Source: Parenemella sanctibonifatiensis (lineage in GTDB: Bacteria > Actinomycetota > Actinomycetes > Propionibacteriales > Propionibacteriaceae). Taken from it: DNA of 64,000 nt. The stretch is from contig NZ_NMVJ01000001.1 in the NCBI RefSeq assembly GCF_002250565.1, positions 248,001 through 312,000 of the forward strand, read 5' to 3'. Made by a program: the position numbers and the translations under genes. Under the pieces are notes generated by a model. That model was not told where the DNA came from. It did not search any database and saw only the letters and a list, made by a program, of their open reading frames with translations. Positions within the stretch are counted from its first letter, which is position 1. Each line of letters starts with the position of its first letter. Of this stretch, positions 57,569 to 64,000 are shown piece after piece.

Positions 57569-58885
57569 GTGCCTTTGAACATCGCAGTGATCGGAACCAA
57601 CTACCTCGGCGCGACCCATGCCGCCGGGATGGCGGAGTTCGGCCACAACGTGATCGGCGTGGACATCGACGCCGACCGGGTGGCCACCCTCAACCGCGGC
57701 CAGTCGCCCATCTTCGAAGACGGCCTGGAGCCGCTGCTCGAGCGTCACACCAGCTCGGGCCGGCTGCGCTTCACCACCGACTACCGCGAGATCGCTGACT
57801 GGGCCGATGTTCACTTCATCTGTGTCGGTACGCCGCAGGGTGACGATGGCGCCGCGGATCTGTCGCAGGTGCGCGCGGTGACCGAGACCTTGGCGCCGCT
57901 CCTGACCAAGCCGACGGTCATCGCCGGCAAGTCGACCGTCCCGGTCGGCACCGCCCCGAAGCTGCAGGCGCGGATGCGGGAACTGGCCCCGGTCGGCGAC
58001 GGCGTCGAGGTGATCTGGAATCCGGAGTTCCTCCGGGAGGCGCACGCGGTCGAGGACACCCTGCGCCCGGACCGGATCGTGCTCGGCTCCCAGAACGAGG
58101 CCGCCCTCCACCTGATGCGCCGGGTCTACGCGATCCCGCTGAGCGAGGACACCCCGGTGGTGGAGTGCGACATCGCCACGGCCGAGCTCATCAAGACTGC
58201 CGCCAACGCCTTTCTCACCGTCAAGATCTCCTTCATCAACGCGATGGCGCAGCTGTGCCAAGCCGCCGGCGGCGACGTCGTGCTGCTGGCGGACGCGCTG
58301 GGCTACGACAAGCGAATCGGCCGCGAATTCCTCAACGCCGGTCTCGGTTTCGGTGGCGGCTGCCTGCCCAAGGACATCAGTGCGTTGGCGGCCCGCTCCG
58401 ACGAGCTCGGCGTCGACGTCCTCACCAACCTGATCCGCAGCGTCGAGGCGATCAACGAGGGACAGCGCCGCGAGGTCGCCGAACTGGCCGTGGAGCAACT
58501 CGGCGGCGACGTCACCGGGAAGAAGGTCGCCGTGCTCGGCGCCGCGTTCAAGCCGGGCACCGACGACACCCGCAACTCCCCCGCGCTGGCGGTGGCCCAT
58601 TACCTCGCCGACCAGGGCGCCAATGTCTCGGTCTACGACCCGCAGGCCGTCATCCCCGCCGATGCCGCGATCTCGCAGGCCGCCACGATCGAGGAGTGCC
58701 TGCGCGACTCCGAGATCACCCTGCACCTGACCGAATGGCCCGAATTTCGCCACCTCGACCCCGAGGACGTTTCCGAGCTGCCGGCCAACAAGGTCATCAT
58801 CGACGGCCGCCTCAAGCTGCACCGCAAGACCTGGCAGCGCGCCGGCTGGAAGGTCGTCCAGATGGGTCGCGCCGCAACCCTGTGA
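57569..58885 (+). CDS. UDP-glucose 6-dehydrogenase family protein
   Basis: A 438-residue UDP-glucose/GDP-mannose dehydrogenase. The NAD site is IAVIGTNYLGATHA, where the usual second glycine of GxGxxG is asparagine. GKSTVPVGT lies near 128, NPEFLREAHAVED near 153, the catalytic cysteine in GFGGGCLPKD (C265) and LGAAFKPGTDDTRNSPAL in the UDP domain. It oxidises UDP-glucose to UDP-glucuronate in two steps for capsule or teichuronic-type polymers. No adjacent glycosyltransferase operon was seen; PurU follows 39 bp downstream. Confidence 0.9.
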   Translation: MPLNIAVIGTNYLGATHAAGMAEFGHNVIGVDIDADRVATLNRGQSPIFEDGLEPLLERHTSSGRLRFTTDYREIADWADVHFICVGTPQGDDGAADLSQVRAVTETLAPLLTKPTVIAGKSTVPVGTAPKLQARMRELAPVGDGVEVIWNPEFLREAHAVEDTLRPDRIVLGSQNEAALHLMRRVYAIPLSEDTPVVECDIATAELIKTAANAFLTVKISFINAMAQLCQAAGGDVVLLADALGYDKRIGREFLNAGLGFGGGCLPKDISALAARSDELGVDVLTNLIRSVEAINEGQRREVAELAVEQLGGDVTGKKVAVLGAAFKPGTDDTRNSPALAVAHYLADQGANVSVYDPQAVIPADAAISQAATIEECLRDSEITLHLTEWPEFRHLDPEDVSELPANKVIIDGRLKLHRKTWQRAGWKVVQMGRAATL

Positions 58886-58924
58886 CCGGCACCACCAGGG
58901 AGGGAATTTTGGCAGGAGGGAATC

Positions 58925-59767
58925 ATGACGTCCACTGATCAGGTCCTGACGCTGCAGAGCGCTGACCAGCCCGGCATCGTGCACCGGATCACCGGTGCGA
59001 TCGTGGAGTGCGGAGGCAACATCACCGAGCTGCAGCAGTTCTCCTCGACCGACACCTTGCGCTTCTTCACCCGGATCCAGGTCACCGGCGCGCGCGGGCT
59101 GACCGATGCGGCGGCTGCGCTGGCGGAGGAGTTGGACGCCGAGGTGAGCGTCGACCAGGTCGGGCGGCCGATGCGTACGCTGATCCTCGCCAGCAAGGCC
59201 GGCCACTGCCTCAACCAGCTGCTCTATCGGCAGCAGACCGGGCAGTTGCCGATCGAGGTGACCGGCGTCCTCGCCAACCATCCCGACCTGGCCGAGATGG
59301 CGGGCTTCTACGGGGTTGATTTCCGACACCAGCCGATCCCGACCCCCGAGGACAAGGACGTCTTCGAGGCGTTGGTACGCGAAGCGGTCGCCGAGCGGGA
59401 CGTCGAGCTGGTGGTGCTGGCCCGCTACATGCAGATCGTCTCGCCGCAGCTGTGCGAAGAACTGGCCGGCCGCGCCATCAACATCCACCACTCCTTCCTG
59501 CCCGGTTTCAAGGGCGCGAACCCCTACCGTCAGGCCCACGCCCGCGGCGTCAAGGTGATCGGTGCCACCGCCCACTTCGTCACGCCCGACCTGGACGAGG
59601 GCCCGATCATCGAGCAGAACGTCCAGCCGGTCACCCACCAGCACACCTGGCAGGACCTGCGCTCGGTCGGTGAGGACGTCGAGTCCCGCACCGTCACCGA
59701 GGCGGTCCGGCTGTACGCCCAACACCGCGTCTTCCTGGACGGCAACCGCACCGTCATCTTCCCCTGA
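58925..59767 (+). CDS. purU: formyltetrahydrofolate deformylase
   Basis: A 280-residue protein. An N-terminal ACT domain (LTLQSADQPGIVHRITGAI, residues 8-26) regulates a C-terminal formyltransferase-fold domain with LASKAGHCLNQLL, the catalytic INIHHSFLPGFKGANPY near 178-194 and GATAHFVTPDLDEGPII near 206. It hydrolyses 10-formyl-THF to formate and THF, balancing one-carbon pools. AGGAGGG lies five bases before ATG 58925. FolD, encoded at the window's end, acts in the same folate cycle. Confidence 0.94.
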   Translation: MTSTDQVLTLQSADQPGIVHRITGAIVECGGNITELQQFSSTDTLRFFTRIQVTGARGLTDAAAALAEELDAEVSVDQVGRPMRTLILASKAGHCLNQLLYRQQTGQLPIEVTGVLANHPDLAEMAGFYGVDFRHQPIPTPEDKDVFEALVREAVAERDVELVVLARYMQIVSPQLCEELAGRAINIHHSFLPGFKGANPYRQAHARGVKVIGATAHFVTPDLDEGPIIEQNVQPVTHQHTWQDLRSVGEDVESRTVTEAVRLYAQHRVFLDGNRTVIFP

Positions 59768-59833
59768 GTCACGTCAGTTGAGCCGTTCTGCCTCAAGTCG
59801 CGCTGATCTGTCTGAGTTGCCGGAGGTGCGCCG

Positions 59834-61582
59834 ATGAACCGCCAGTTCCCCACCATCGACCCGGACCGCCTCGCCGCCGATGACGCCCGGACATTGCTCC
59901 GGGACCGGGCCCGCTCCGCGCTGCGCCAGACCGCGGAGTTGCTGCCGGGCCGGGCGGACTACCGGGGTCTGCGGGGCACGTGGAAGGCCGATCTGGTCGC
60001 CGGCGTGACGGTCGGCATCGTCGCGTTGCCGCTGGCGTTGGGCTTCGGCGTCAGCTCCGGTCTGACCGCCGAACAGGGTCTGGTCACCGCGATCGTCGCC
60101 GGCCTGCTGGCCGCGGTCTTCGGCGGTTCCAACGTGCAGGTGTCGGGCCCCACCGGCGCGATGGTCGTGGTGTTGCTCCCGATCGTCGCCAGCCATGGCG
60201 CCCGCGCGGTCGCGGCGGTGACGCTGCTGGCCGGTTTGATCGTGTTGGCCACGGGCGTAGTGCGGCTGGGCCGGGTCGTGAGCATCATCCCCTGGCCGGT
60301 CATCGAGGGCTTCACCCTCGGCATCGCCTGCATCATCTTCCTCCAGCAGGTCCCGCTGGTGACCTCACCGGAGCAGGCCGCGCCCGGCGAGCTGAGCACC
60401 AATGCGCTGGTGGCCGCCATCCAGTCGCTGGCCAAGGCGGACCCGCTCCATCTGGCGTGGGCGCTGGGGGCGGTGGCGATCGTGGTGGTCTGCATGATCG
60501 TCTGCTCCAAGATCAATCCGCTGGTGCCCGGGTCGCTGATCGGGATCGCGATCGTGGCGGTGCTGGCGCTGGTCGTGCCGAACCCGCTGGCGACCATCGG
60601 CGCCATCCCGGCCGCACTCCCGGCCCCGTCCCTCCCGGCCCTGGATCCGGACCTGGTGGCCACGCTGTTGCCCGCCGCGCTCACGGTGGCGGCACTGGCC
60701 GCGATCGAGTCGCTGCTGTCGGCGCGGGTCGCCGCGGGCCTCGCCGACACGGGCGTCTATGACCCGGACCGGGAGTTGGTTGGGCAGGGCGTCGCCTCGA
60801 TCGGGTCGTCGTTGTTCGGCGGCATGCCGGCCACCGGCGCGATCGCGCGCACCTCGGTCAACGTCCGCGCCGGCGCCCGCACCCGTCTCGCCGCGATCAT
60901 CCACGCGGTGATCCTGTTGGCCGTCGTGTACGCCGCCTCCGGACCGGTCGGCACCATCCCGTTGGCGGCCCTGGCCGGCGTCCTCTTCCTGACCGCGGTC
61001 CGGATGGTGAATGTGGCGACGGCCCGCATCATCCTGCGGTCCAGCCGCTCCGATGCCCTCACCTTTCTCCTCACCGCCCTCATCACCGTCGCCTTCGACC
61101 TCATCGCTGCGGTGCTGATCGGCGTGGTGCTGGCGGCCGTGTTCGCGCTGCGTCGCACCGCCCGCAGCAGCGGCGTCACCCTGGAACCGATCCGGAGCGA
61201 GGATCCGCAGCCCGGCGACGAGGAGATCCTGGCGGCGCGGTTCACCGGCCAGCTCTTCTTCGTCTCGGCCGAACGGGTCTTCGAGACCGTGATGGCGGTC
61301 GGCCCGGCGACCGTGGTGATCCTGCGGATGTCGCTGCTGGAGGCGGTCGACAGCTCCGGCGCCCGGGTGCTGTCCGAGTTGATCCGTGGCCTGGAGCAGC
61401 GCGGCATCACCGTGTTGATCAAGGGCGTCCGGCCCGGCCACGCGGAACTGCTGCGCAAGGTCGGCGTCGTCGACGCGCTGCGACACCACCGGCACCTCTT
61501 CGACACCTTCGACGAAGCCCTGGAGCACGCCCGGTCCCACGTCCGCCGTGCCCGTGCCGTCGAGAGTGAACCGGATCGCTGA
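59834..61582 (+). CDS. SulP family anion transporter with STAS domain
   Basis: A 582-residue transporter. After a 45-residue polar N-terminus, [24 protein letters not shown] opens a hydrophobic core of about twelve helices, including the SulP signature [13 protein letters not shown] near residue 103. The C-terminal cytoplasmic STAS domain ([27 protein letters not shown] near 500) is complete. Members import sulphate, bicarbonate or dicarboxylates. GGAGG lies seven bases before the ATG. It stands alone between purU and mdh. Confidence 0.9.
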   Translation: MNRQFPTIDPDRLAADDARTLLRDRARSALRQTAELLPGRADYRGLRGTWKADLVAGVTVGIVALPLALGFGVSSGLTAEQGLVTAIVAGLLAAVFGGSNVQVSGPTGAMVVVLLPIVASHGARAVAAVTLLAGLIVLATGVVRLGRVVSIIPWPVIEGFTLGIACIIFLQQVPLVTSPEQAAPGELSTNALVAAIQSLAKADPLHLAWALGAVAIVVVCMIVCSKINPLVPGSLIGIAIVAVLALVVPNPLATIGAIPAALPAPSLPALDPDLVATLLPAALTVAALAAIESLLSARVAAGLADTGVYDPDRELVGQGVASIGSSLFGGMPATGAIARTSVNVRAGARTRLAAIIHAVILLAVVYAASGPVGTIPLAALAGVLFLTAVRMVNVATARIILRSSRSDALTFLLTALITVAFDLIAAVLIGVVLAAVFALRRTARSSGVTLEPIRSEDPQPGDEEILAARFTGQLFFVSAERVFETVMAVGPATVVILRMSLLEAVDSSGARVLSELIRGLEQRGITVLIKGVRPGHAELLRKVGVVDALRHHRHLFDTFDEALEHARSHVRRARAVESEPDR

Positions 61583-61612
61583 CCGCCGACCACCGACCCC
61601 AGCGGTCGGCGC

Positions 61613-61618
61613 TAGGCT
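61613..61618 (+). promoter_or_regulatory. -10 hexamer of mdh promoter
   Basis: TAGGCT, followed by a leader of about 26 nt carrying GAGGAGAAGG before GTG 61651. This is a leadered counterpart of the leaderless promoters that use the same hexamer. Confidence 0.5.
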
Positions 61619-61650
61619 GCTGGCGTACGCCATCTGAGGAGAAGGAAACT

Positions 61651-62640
61651 GTGACCACACCCGTGAAGATCGCCGTCACCGGCGCCGCCGGCCAGATCTG
61701 CTACAACCTGCTGTTCCGGATCGGCAGTGGCTCGCTGCTCGGCGACACTCCGGTCGAACTGCGCCTGCTCGAGATCACCCCGGCCCTCAAGGCTCTCGAG
61801 GGTGTCGTCATGGAGCTCGACGACTGCGCCTTTCCGAATCTGACCAACATTGTCATCGGCGATGACCCCAAGGAGATCTTCGACGGCGTCAACCTGGCGA
61901 TGCTGGTTGGCGCGATGCCGCGCAAGGCTGGCATGGAGCGCGCCGACCTGCTCAGCAAGAACGGCGCCATCTTCACCGCCCAGGGCCAGGCCCTCAATGA
62001 GGTCGCCGCCGACGACGTCAAGGTGCTGGTGACCGGCAACCCGGCCAACACCAACGCCCTGATCGCCCAGCGCAACGCCCCCGACATCCCGGCCGAGCGG
62101 TTCAACGCGCTGACCCGACTGGACCACAACCGCGCCATGACCCAGCTCGCCGCCAAGGCCGGCGTCAGCGTGAACGACATCACGAAGCTGACCATCTGGG
62201 GCAACCACTCCTCCACCCAGTACCCCGACATCTTCCACGCGGAGATCAACGGCAAGCCGGCCGCCGAGGTCATCAACGACCAGGCTTGGCTGGAGAACGA
62301 CTTCATCCCGACCGTCGCCAAGCGTGGTGCGGCGATCATCGAGGCCCGCGGCGCCTCCTCGGCTGCCTCAGCTGCGAACGCCACCGTCGACCACATGCGT
62401 GACTGGGTGCTCGGTACGCCCGAGGGCAACTGGGCCTCGATGGCGGTGCCCTCCGACGGCTCCTACGGGGTCCCCGAAGGCATCATCTCCTCCTTCCCCT
62501 GCACCGTCAGCAACGGCGAGTACAGCATCGTCCAGGGTCTGGAGATCGACGACTTCAGCCGCGCCAAGATCGATGCCAGCACTGCTGAGTTGGTCGAGGA
62601 GCGTCAGGCCGTCACCGAGCTGGGTCTGATCGAGGCCTGA
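61651..62640 (+). CDS. mdh: malate dehydrogenase
   Basis: A 329-residue MDH of the cytosolic-type subgroup used by many actinobacteria. The NAD motif is [15 protein letters not shown] (residues 10-24), [16 protein letters not shown] carries the substrate arginines, [12 protein letters not shown] near 128, the catalytic aspartate in LTRLDHNRA near 157 and the histidine in [12 protein letters not shown] near 188. It interconverts malate and oxaloacetate in the TCA and propionate (Wood-Werkman) cycles. A strong RBS in the leader suggests high expression. A hairpin terminator follows. Confidence 0.95.
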   Translation: MTTPVKIAVTGAAGQICYNLLFRIGSGSLLGDTPVELRLLEITPALKALEGVVMELDDCAFPNLTNIVIGDDPKEIFDGVNLAMLVGAMPRKAGMERADLLSKNGAIFTAQGQALNEVAADDVKVLVTGNPANTNALIAQRNAPDIPAERFNALTRLDHNRAMTQLAAKAGVSVNDITKLTIWGNHSSTQYPDIFHAEINGKPAAEVINDQAWLENDFIPTVAKRGAAIIEARGASSAASAANATVDHMRDWVLGTPEGNWASMAVPSDGSYGVPEGIISSFPCTVSNGEYSIVQGLEIDDFSRAKIDASTAELVEERQAVTELGLIEA

Positions 62641-62657
62641 GCCTCATCCTGGTCCAC

Positions 62658-62689
62658 CTGGGCGGTCCCGACCTGTCGGGGCCGCCCAG
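62658..62689 (+). terminator. rho-independent-like terminator after mdh
   Basis: CTGGGCGG...CCGCCCAG arms extended by CCCGA/TCGGG around a short loop, followed by the pyrimidine-rich TTCTGTCTGTC. Confidence 0.7.
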
Positions 62690-62736
62690 TTCTGTCTGTC
62701 GAGGCGGCGAACATTTCGGGTACGCCGGCAGCGCGG

Positions 62737-62742
62737 CATACT
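62737..62742 (+). promoter_or_regulatory. -10-like hexamer of leaderless DUF4190 gene
   Basis: CATACT with 6 nt to ATG 62749. Confidence 0.4.
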
Positions 62743-62748
62743 GGATCC

Positions 62749-63234
62749 ATGAGTCAGCCCACCGACCCCTATCAGGCCAACGGCAACGAGCAGGACTTCG
62801 GTCCCTATTCGGCTGACTCTGCCGCTGATTTCTACGGCAATCCCACCAGCGCCGACTACTACGGGCCCTACTCCGCGGCCTCGGCGAGCTACCCCGACCA
62901 TCTTCATTCGGCGTCGGCACCGCCGCCGCGCCAGCAGTTGCAGCCCAATCCCTACCTGCACCAGGCCAGCCCCTACAGCTCACCTGCCTACCGACCCGAC
63001 CCGCGTCGCAGCGCCTCCAACTACGGGACTCCGGCGCTGGTGCTGGGGATTCTGTCGATGGTGATGATGCCACTGCTGGGCCCGTTCGCGTTGGGGCTGG
63101 GAATCGCCGGCGTACGCAGCAATCCCGGCGGCGAGAACGGCACCTCGATCGCCGGCATCGTCATGGGCGCCTTGTCCACGCTGGGCATGATCGCCTTCGT
63201 CATGCTGATGGTGGTCGCCCTCGGCGTGTCCTGA
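62749..63234 (+). CDS. DUF4190 domain-containing membrane protein
   Basis: A 161-residue protein. The first 85 residues are hydrophilic and rich in Tyr, Ser, Pro and Asn (several SADxYGxY-like units). Then comes the DUF4190 pair of helices: ALVLGILSMVMMPLLGPFALGLGIAGVR near 97-125 with the conserved GI.G...S turn and a second helix ending the protein. Family members are small membrane proteins of unknown role; the Tyr-rich tail is cytoplasmic and might be phosphorylated or bind partners. It converges with the DUF3017 gene. Confidence 0.75.
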   Translation: MSQPTDPYQANGNEQDFGPYSADSAADFYGNPTSADYYGPYSAASASYPDHLHSASAPPPRQQLQPNPYLHQASPYSSPAYRPDPRRSASNYGTPALVLGILSMVMMPLLGPFALGLGIAGVRSNPGGENGTSIAGIVMGALSTLGMIAFVMLMVVALGVS

Positions 63235-63252
63235 GGTTCAGGCACGTCTGAT

Positions 63253-63537
63253 TCACGTGCCGCCACCGGGCACCACGATCGCCAACACGATGATCGCTGC
63301 ACCCAGCAGGGTGTACCAGCCGATGTCGAAGCCACGGTCCCGCACCCGCAACAGACCGATCCGCTGACGAGACAGCACCAGCCGCAACACGGCACCCAGC
63401 ACCAGCCCGGCACCGATGACGACCGATCCGGTACGCCAGTGGCCCAGCGCCAGGATGACCATCCCCACCGCCCACGGCAGCAGCACCGCGAGCAGCGGCA
63501 GCCAGCCGGTGCCGCTGGAGCGGGGCCGCGCCATCAT
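63253..63537 (-). CDS. DUF3017 domain-containing membrane protein
   Basis: A 94-residue protein with three short helices (about 12-30, 34-54, 70-90) and the intervening RQRIGLLRVRDRGFD loop characteristic of DUF3017, a family that in actinobacteria regularly follows folD. Its ATG shares one base with the folD stop (TGATG), so it is co-translated with FolD. Its function is unknown. Confidence 0.75.
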   Translation of the reverse strand: MMARPRSSGTGWLPLLAVLLPWAVGMVILALGHWRTGSVVIGAGLVLGAVLRLVLSRQRIGLLRVRDRGFDIGWYTLLGAAIIVLAIVVPGGGT

Positions 63538-64000
63538 CAGTCCAGTCCTGCCAGCTGCTCGGCTCGGTCGACCACATTGGCCAGCAGCATCACCCGGGTC
63601 AGTGGACCGACTCCGCCCGGAACCGGAGCGATCAGCGAGGCGGTGTCGGTGACGTCGGCGGCGAAGTCGCCGACCAGCCCCTCCTCGGTGCGGGTGATCC
63701 CCACCGCGACGCACACCGCTCCAGGCCGGAGCATCTGGCCGGTCACCAGGTTCGGTACGCCGGCGCCGGCGATGACGACGTCCGCGGCACGGGTGTGGGC
63801 GGCCAGGTCCGTGGTCCCGGTGTGGCAGGTGGTGACGGTCGCATTGACCGCCCGGCTGGTCAGCAGCAGTCCCATCGGTCGCCCGATGGTGGTGCCGCGA
63901 CCGATCACGCAAACCTCGGCACCGGACAACTCGACACCGTGCGCGCGCAACATGTGCACGATGCCGCGGGGCGTACACGGCAGTGGCCCCTCGGCGTCCA
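63537..64000 (-). CDS. folD: methylenetetrahydrofolate dehydrogenase/cyclohydrolase, partial
   Basis: The C-terminal 154 residues of FolD; the start lies beyond the window. The reading frame enters with [12 protein letters not shown], continues with [16 protein letters not shown] (NADP-binding, where GRSxxVG is more usual) and ends with the [11 protein letters not shown] block. The enzyme oxidises methylene-THF to methenyl-THF and hydrolyses it to 10-formyl-THF, the substrate of PurU encoded 4 kb away. Confidence 0.93.
   Translation of the reverse strand, partial: DAEGPLPCTPRGIVHMLRAHGVELSGAEVCVIGRGTTIGRPMGLLLTSRAVNATVTTCHTGTTDLAAHTRAADVVIAGAGVPNLVTGQMLRPGAVCVAVGITRTEEGLVGDFAADVTDTASLIAPVPGGVGPLTRVMLLANVVDRAEQLAGLD

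Noticed and set aside
57419-59725. An apparent 770-codon N-terminal extension of the CNNM-type protein
   Set aside because: It is the antisense frame of the UDP-glucose dehydrogenase and purU genes; the true start at 57418 has a GGAGGG ribosome binding site and the family's normal first helix.

Overview
The window is high-GC DNA of an actinobacterium, most likely a member of the Propionibacteriaceae or a close relative. The evidence is a WhiB regulator, paired LCP ligases, an LppM-domain lipoprotein, a UbiA-type decaprenyl-phosphate phosphoribosyltransferase, frequent GTG starts, almost exclusive TGA stops, and many genes whose -10 hexamer (TANNNT) lies 6-7 nt before the start codon, which predicts leaderless mRNAs. 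Core gene order matches the mycobacterial Rv3257c-Rv3308 neighbourhood: WhiB2, Rv3259-like, GDP-mannose pyrophosphorylase, TIGR03089, LCP, PurE/PurK, GtrA, BirA, Maf, then LpdA, Rv3304-like, purine nucleoside phosphorylase and PmmB. Accessory blocks are inserted between these. No rRNA, tRNA, CRISPR or insertion sequence was seen.

Layout. 0-3 kb: a MacB/LolD-type ABC exporter pair. 3-15.7 kb: a cell-envelope block (Rv3259-like protein, DUF5719, a large multi-TM GT2, WhiB, ManC, TIGR03089, a GT2, two divergent LCP proteins, an LppM lipoprotein). 15.7-25 kb: an accessory sugar region (GH2 beta-galactosidase, an epimerase plus DHDPS-family operon, a secreted-protease pseudogene with a lipoprotein between twin palindromic terminators, a DegT-type aminotransferase, a DUF1707 protein, a LacI regulator with candidate operators). 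25-28 kb: EI24, PurE, PurK, GtrA. 28.2-31.9 kb: a sugar-acid locus (GntR/FCD regulator, ManD-type dehydratase) whose dehydrogenase and transporter genes have been fused out of frame by a deletion. 32-36 kb: BirA, Maf, decaprenyl-phosphate phosphoribosyltransferase, a HAD phosphatase and a glutaminyl cyclotransferase. 36-42 kb: a chromate-type transporter, then a siderophore ABC importer divergent from a siderophore-interacting flavoprotein, with a DtxR/IdeR-like box between them. 42-47.6 kb: LpdA, a membrane protein, purine nucleoside phosphorylase, a phosphohexomutase, PAP2. 47.6-49 kb: a small CPBP-protease/membrane-protein/HTH operon behind a strong palindromic operator. 49-64 kb: a two-copy DUF4261-like protein, a hydrolase, MetG, GT4, an APH-fold protein, a CNNM/CorC protein, UDP-glucose dehydrogenase, PurU, SulP, malate dehydrogenase, DUF4190, DUF3017 and a partial FolD.

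The most unusual structural observations are these. (1) All four TAG stop codons I found in intact genes are also the first half of the next gene's -10 hexamer. (2) An intergenic repeat with a 51-bp period, made of stem-loop units and followed by a conserved G-rich block, occurs in two clusters 18 kb apart. (3) An out-of-frame deletion joins a 2-hydroxyacid dehydrogenase to an MHS-type transporter. (4) Several local operators can be paired with adjacent regulators.
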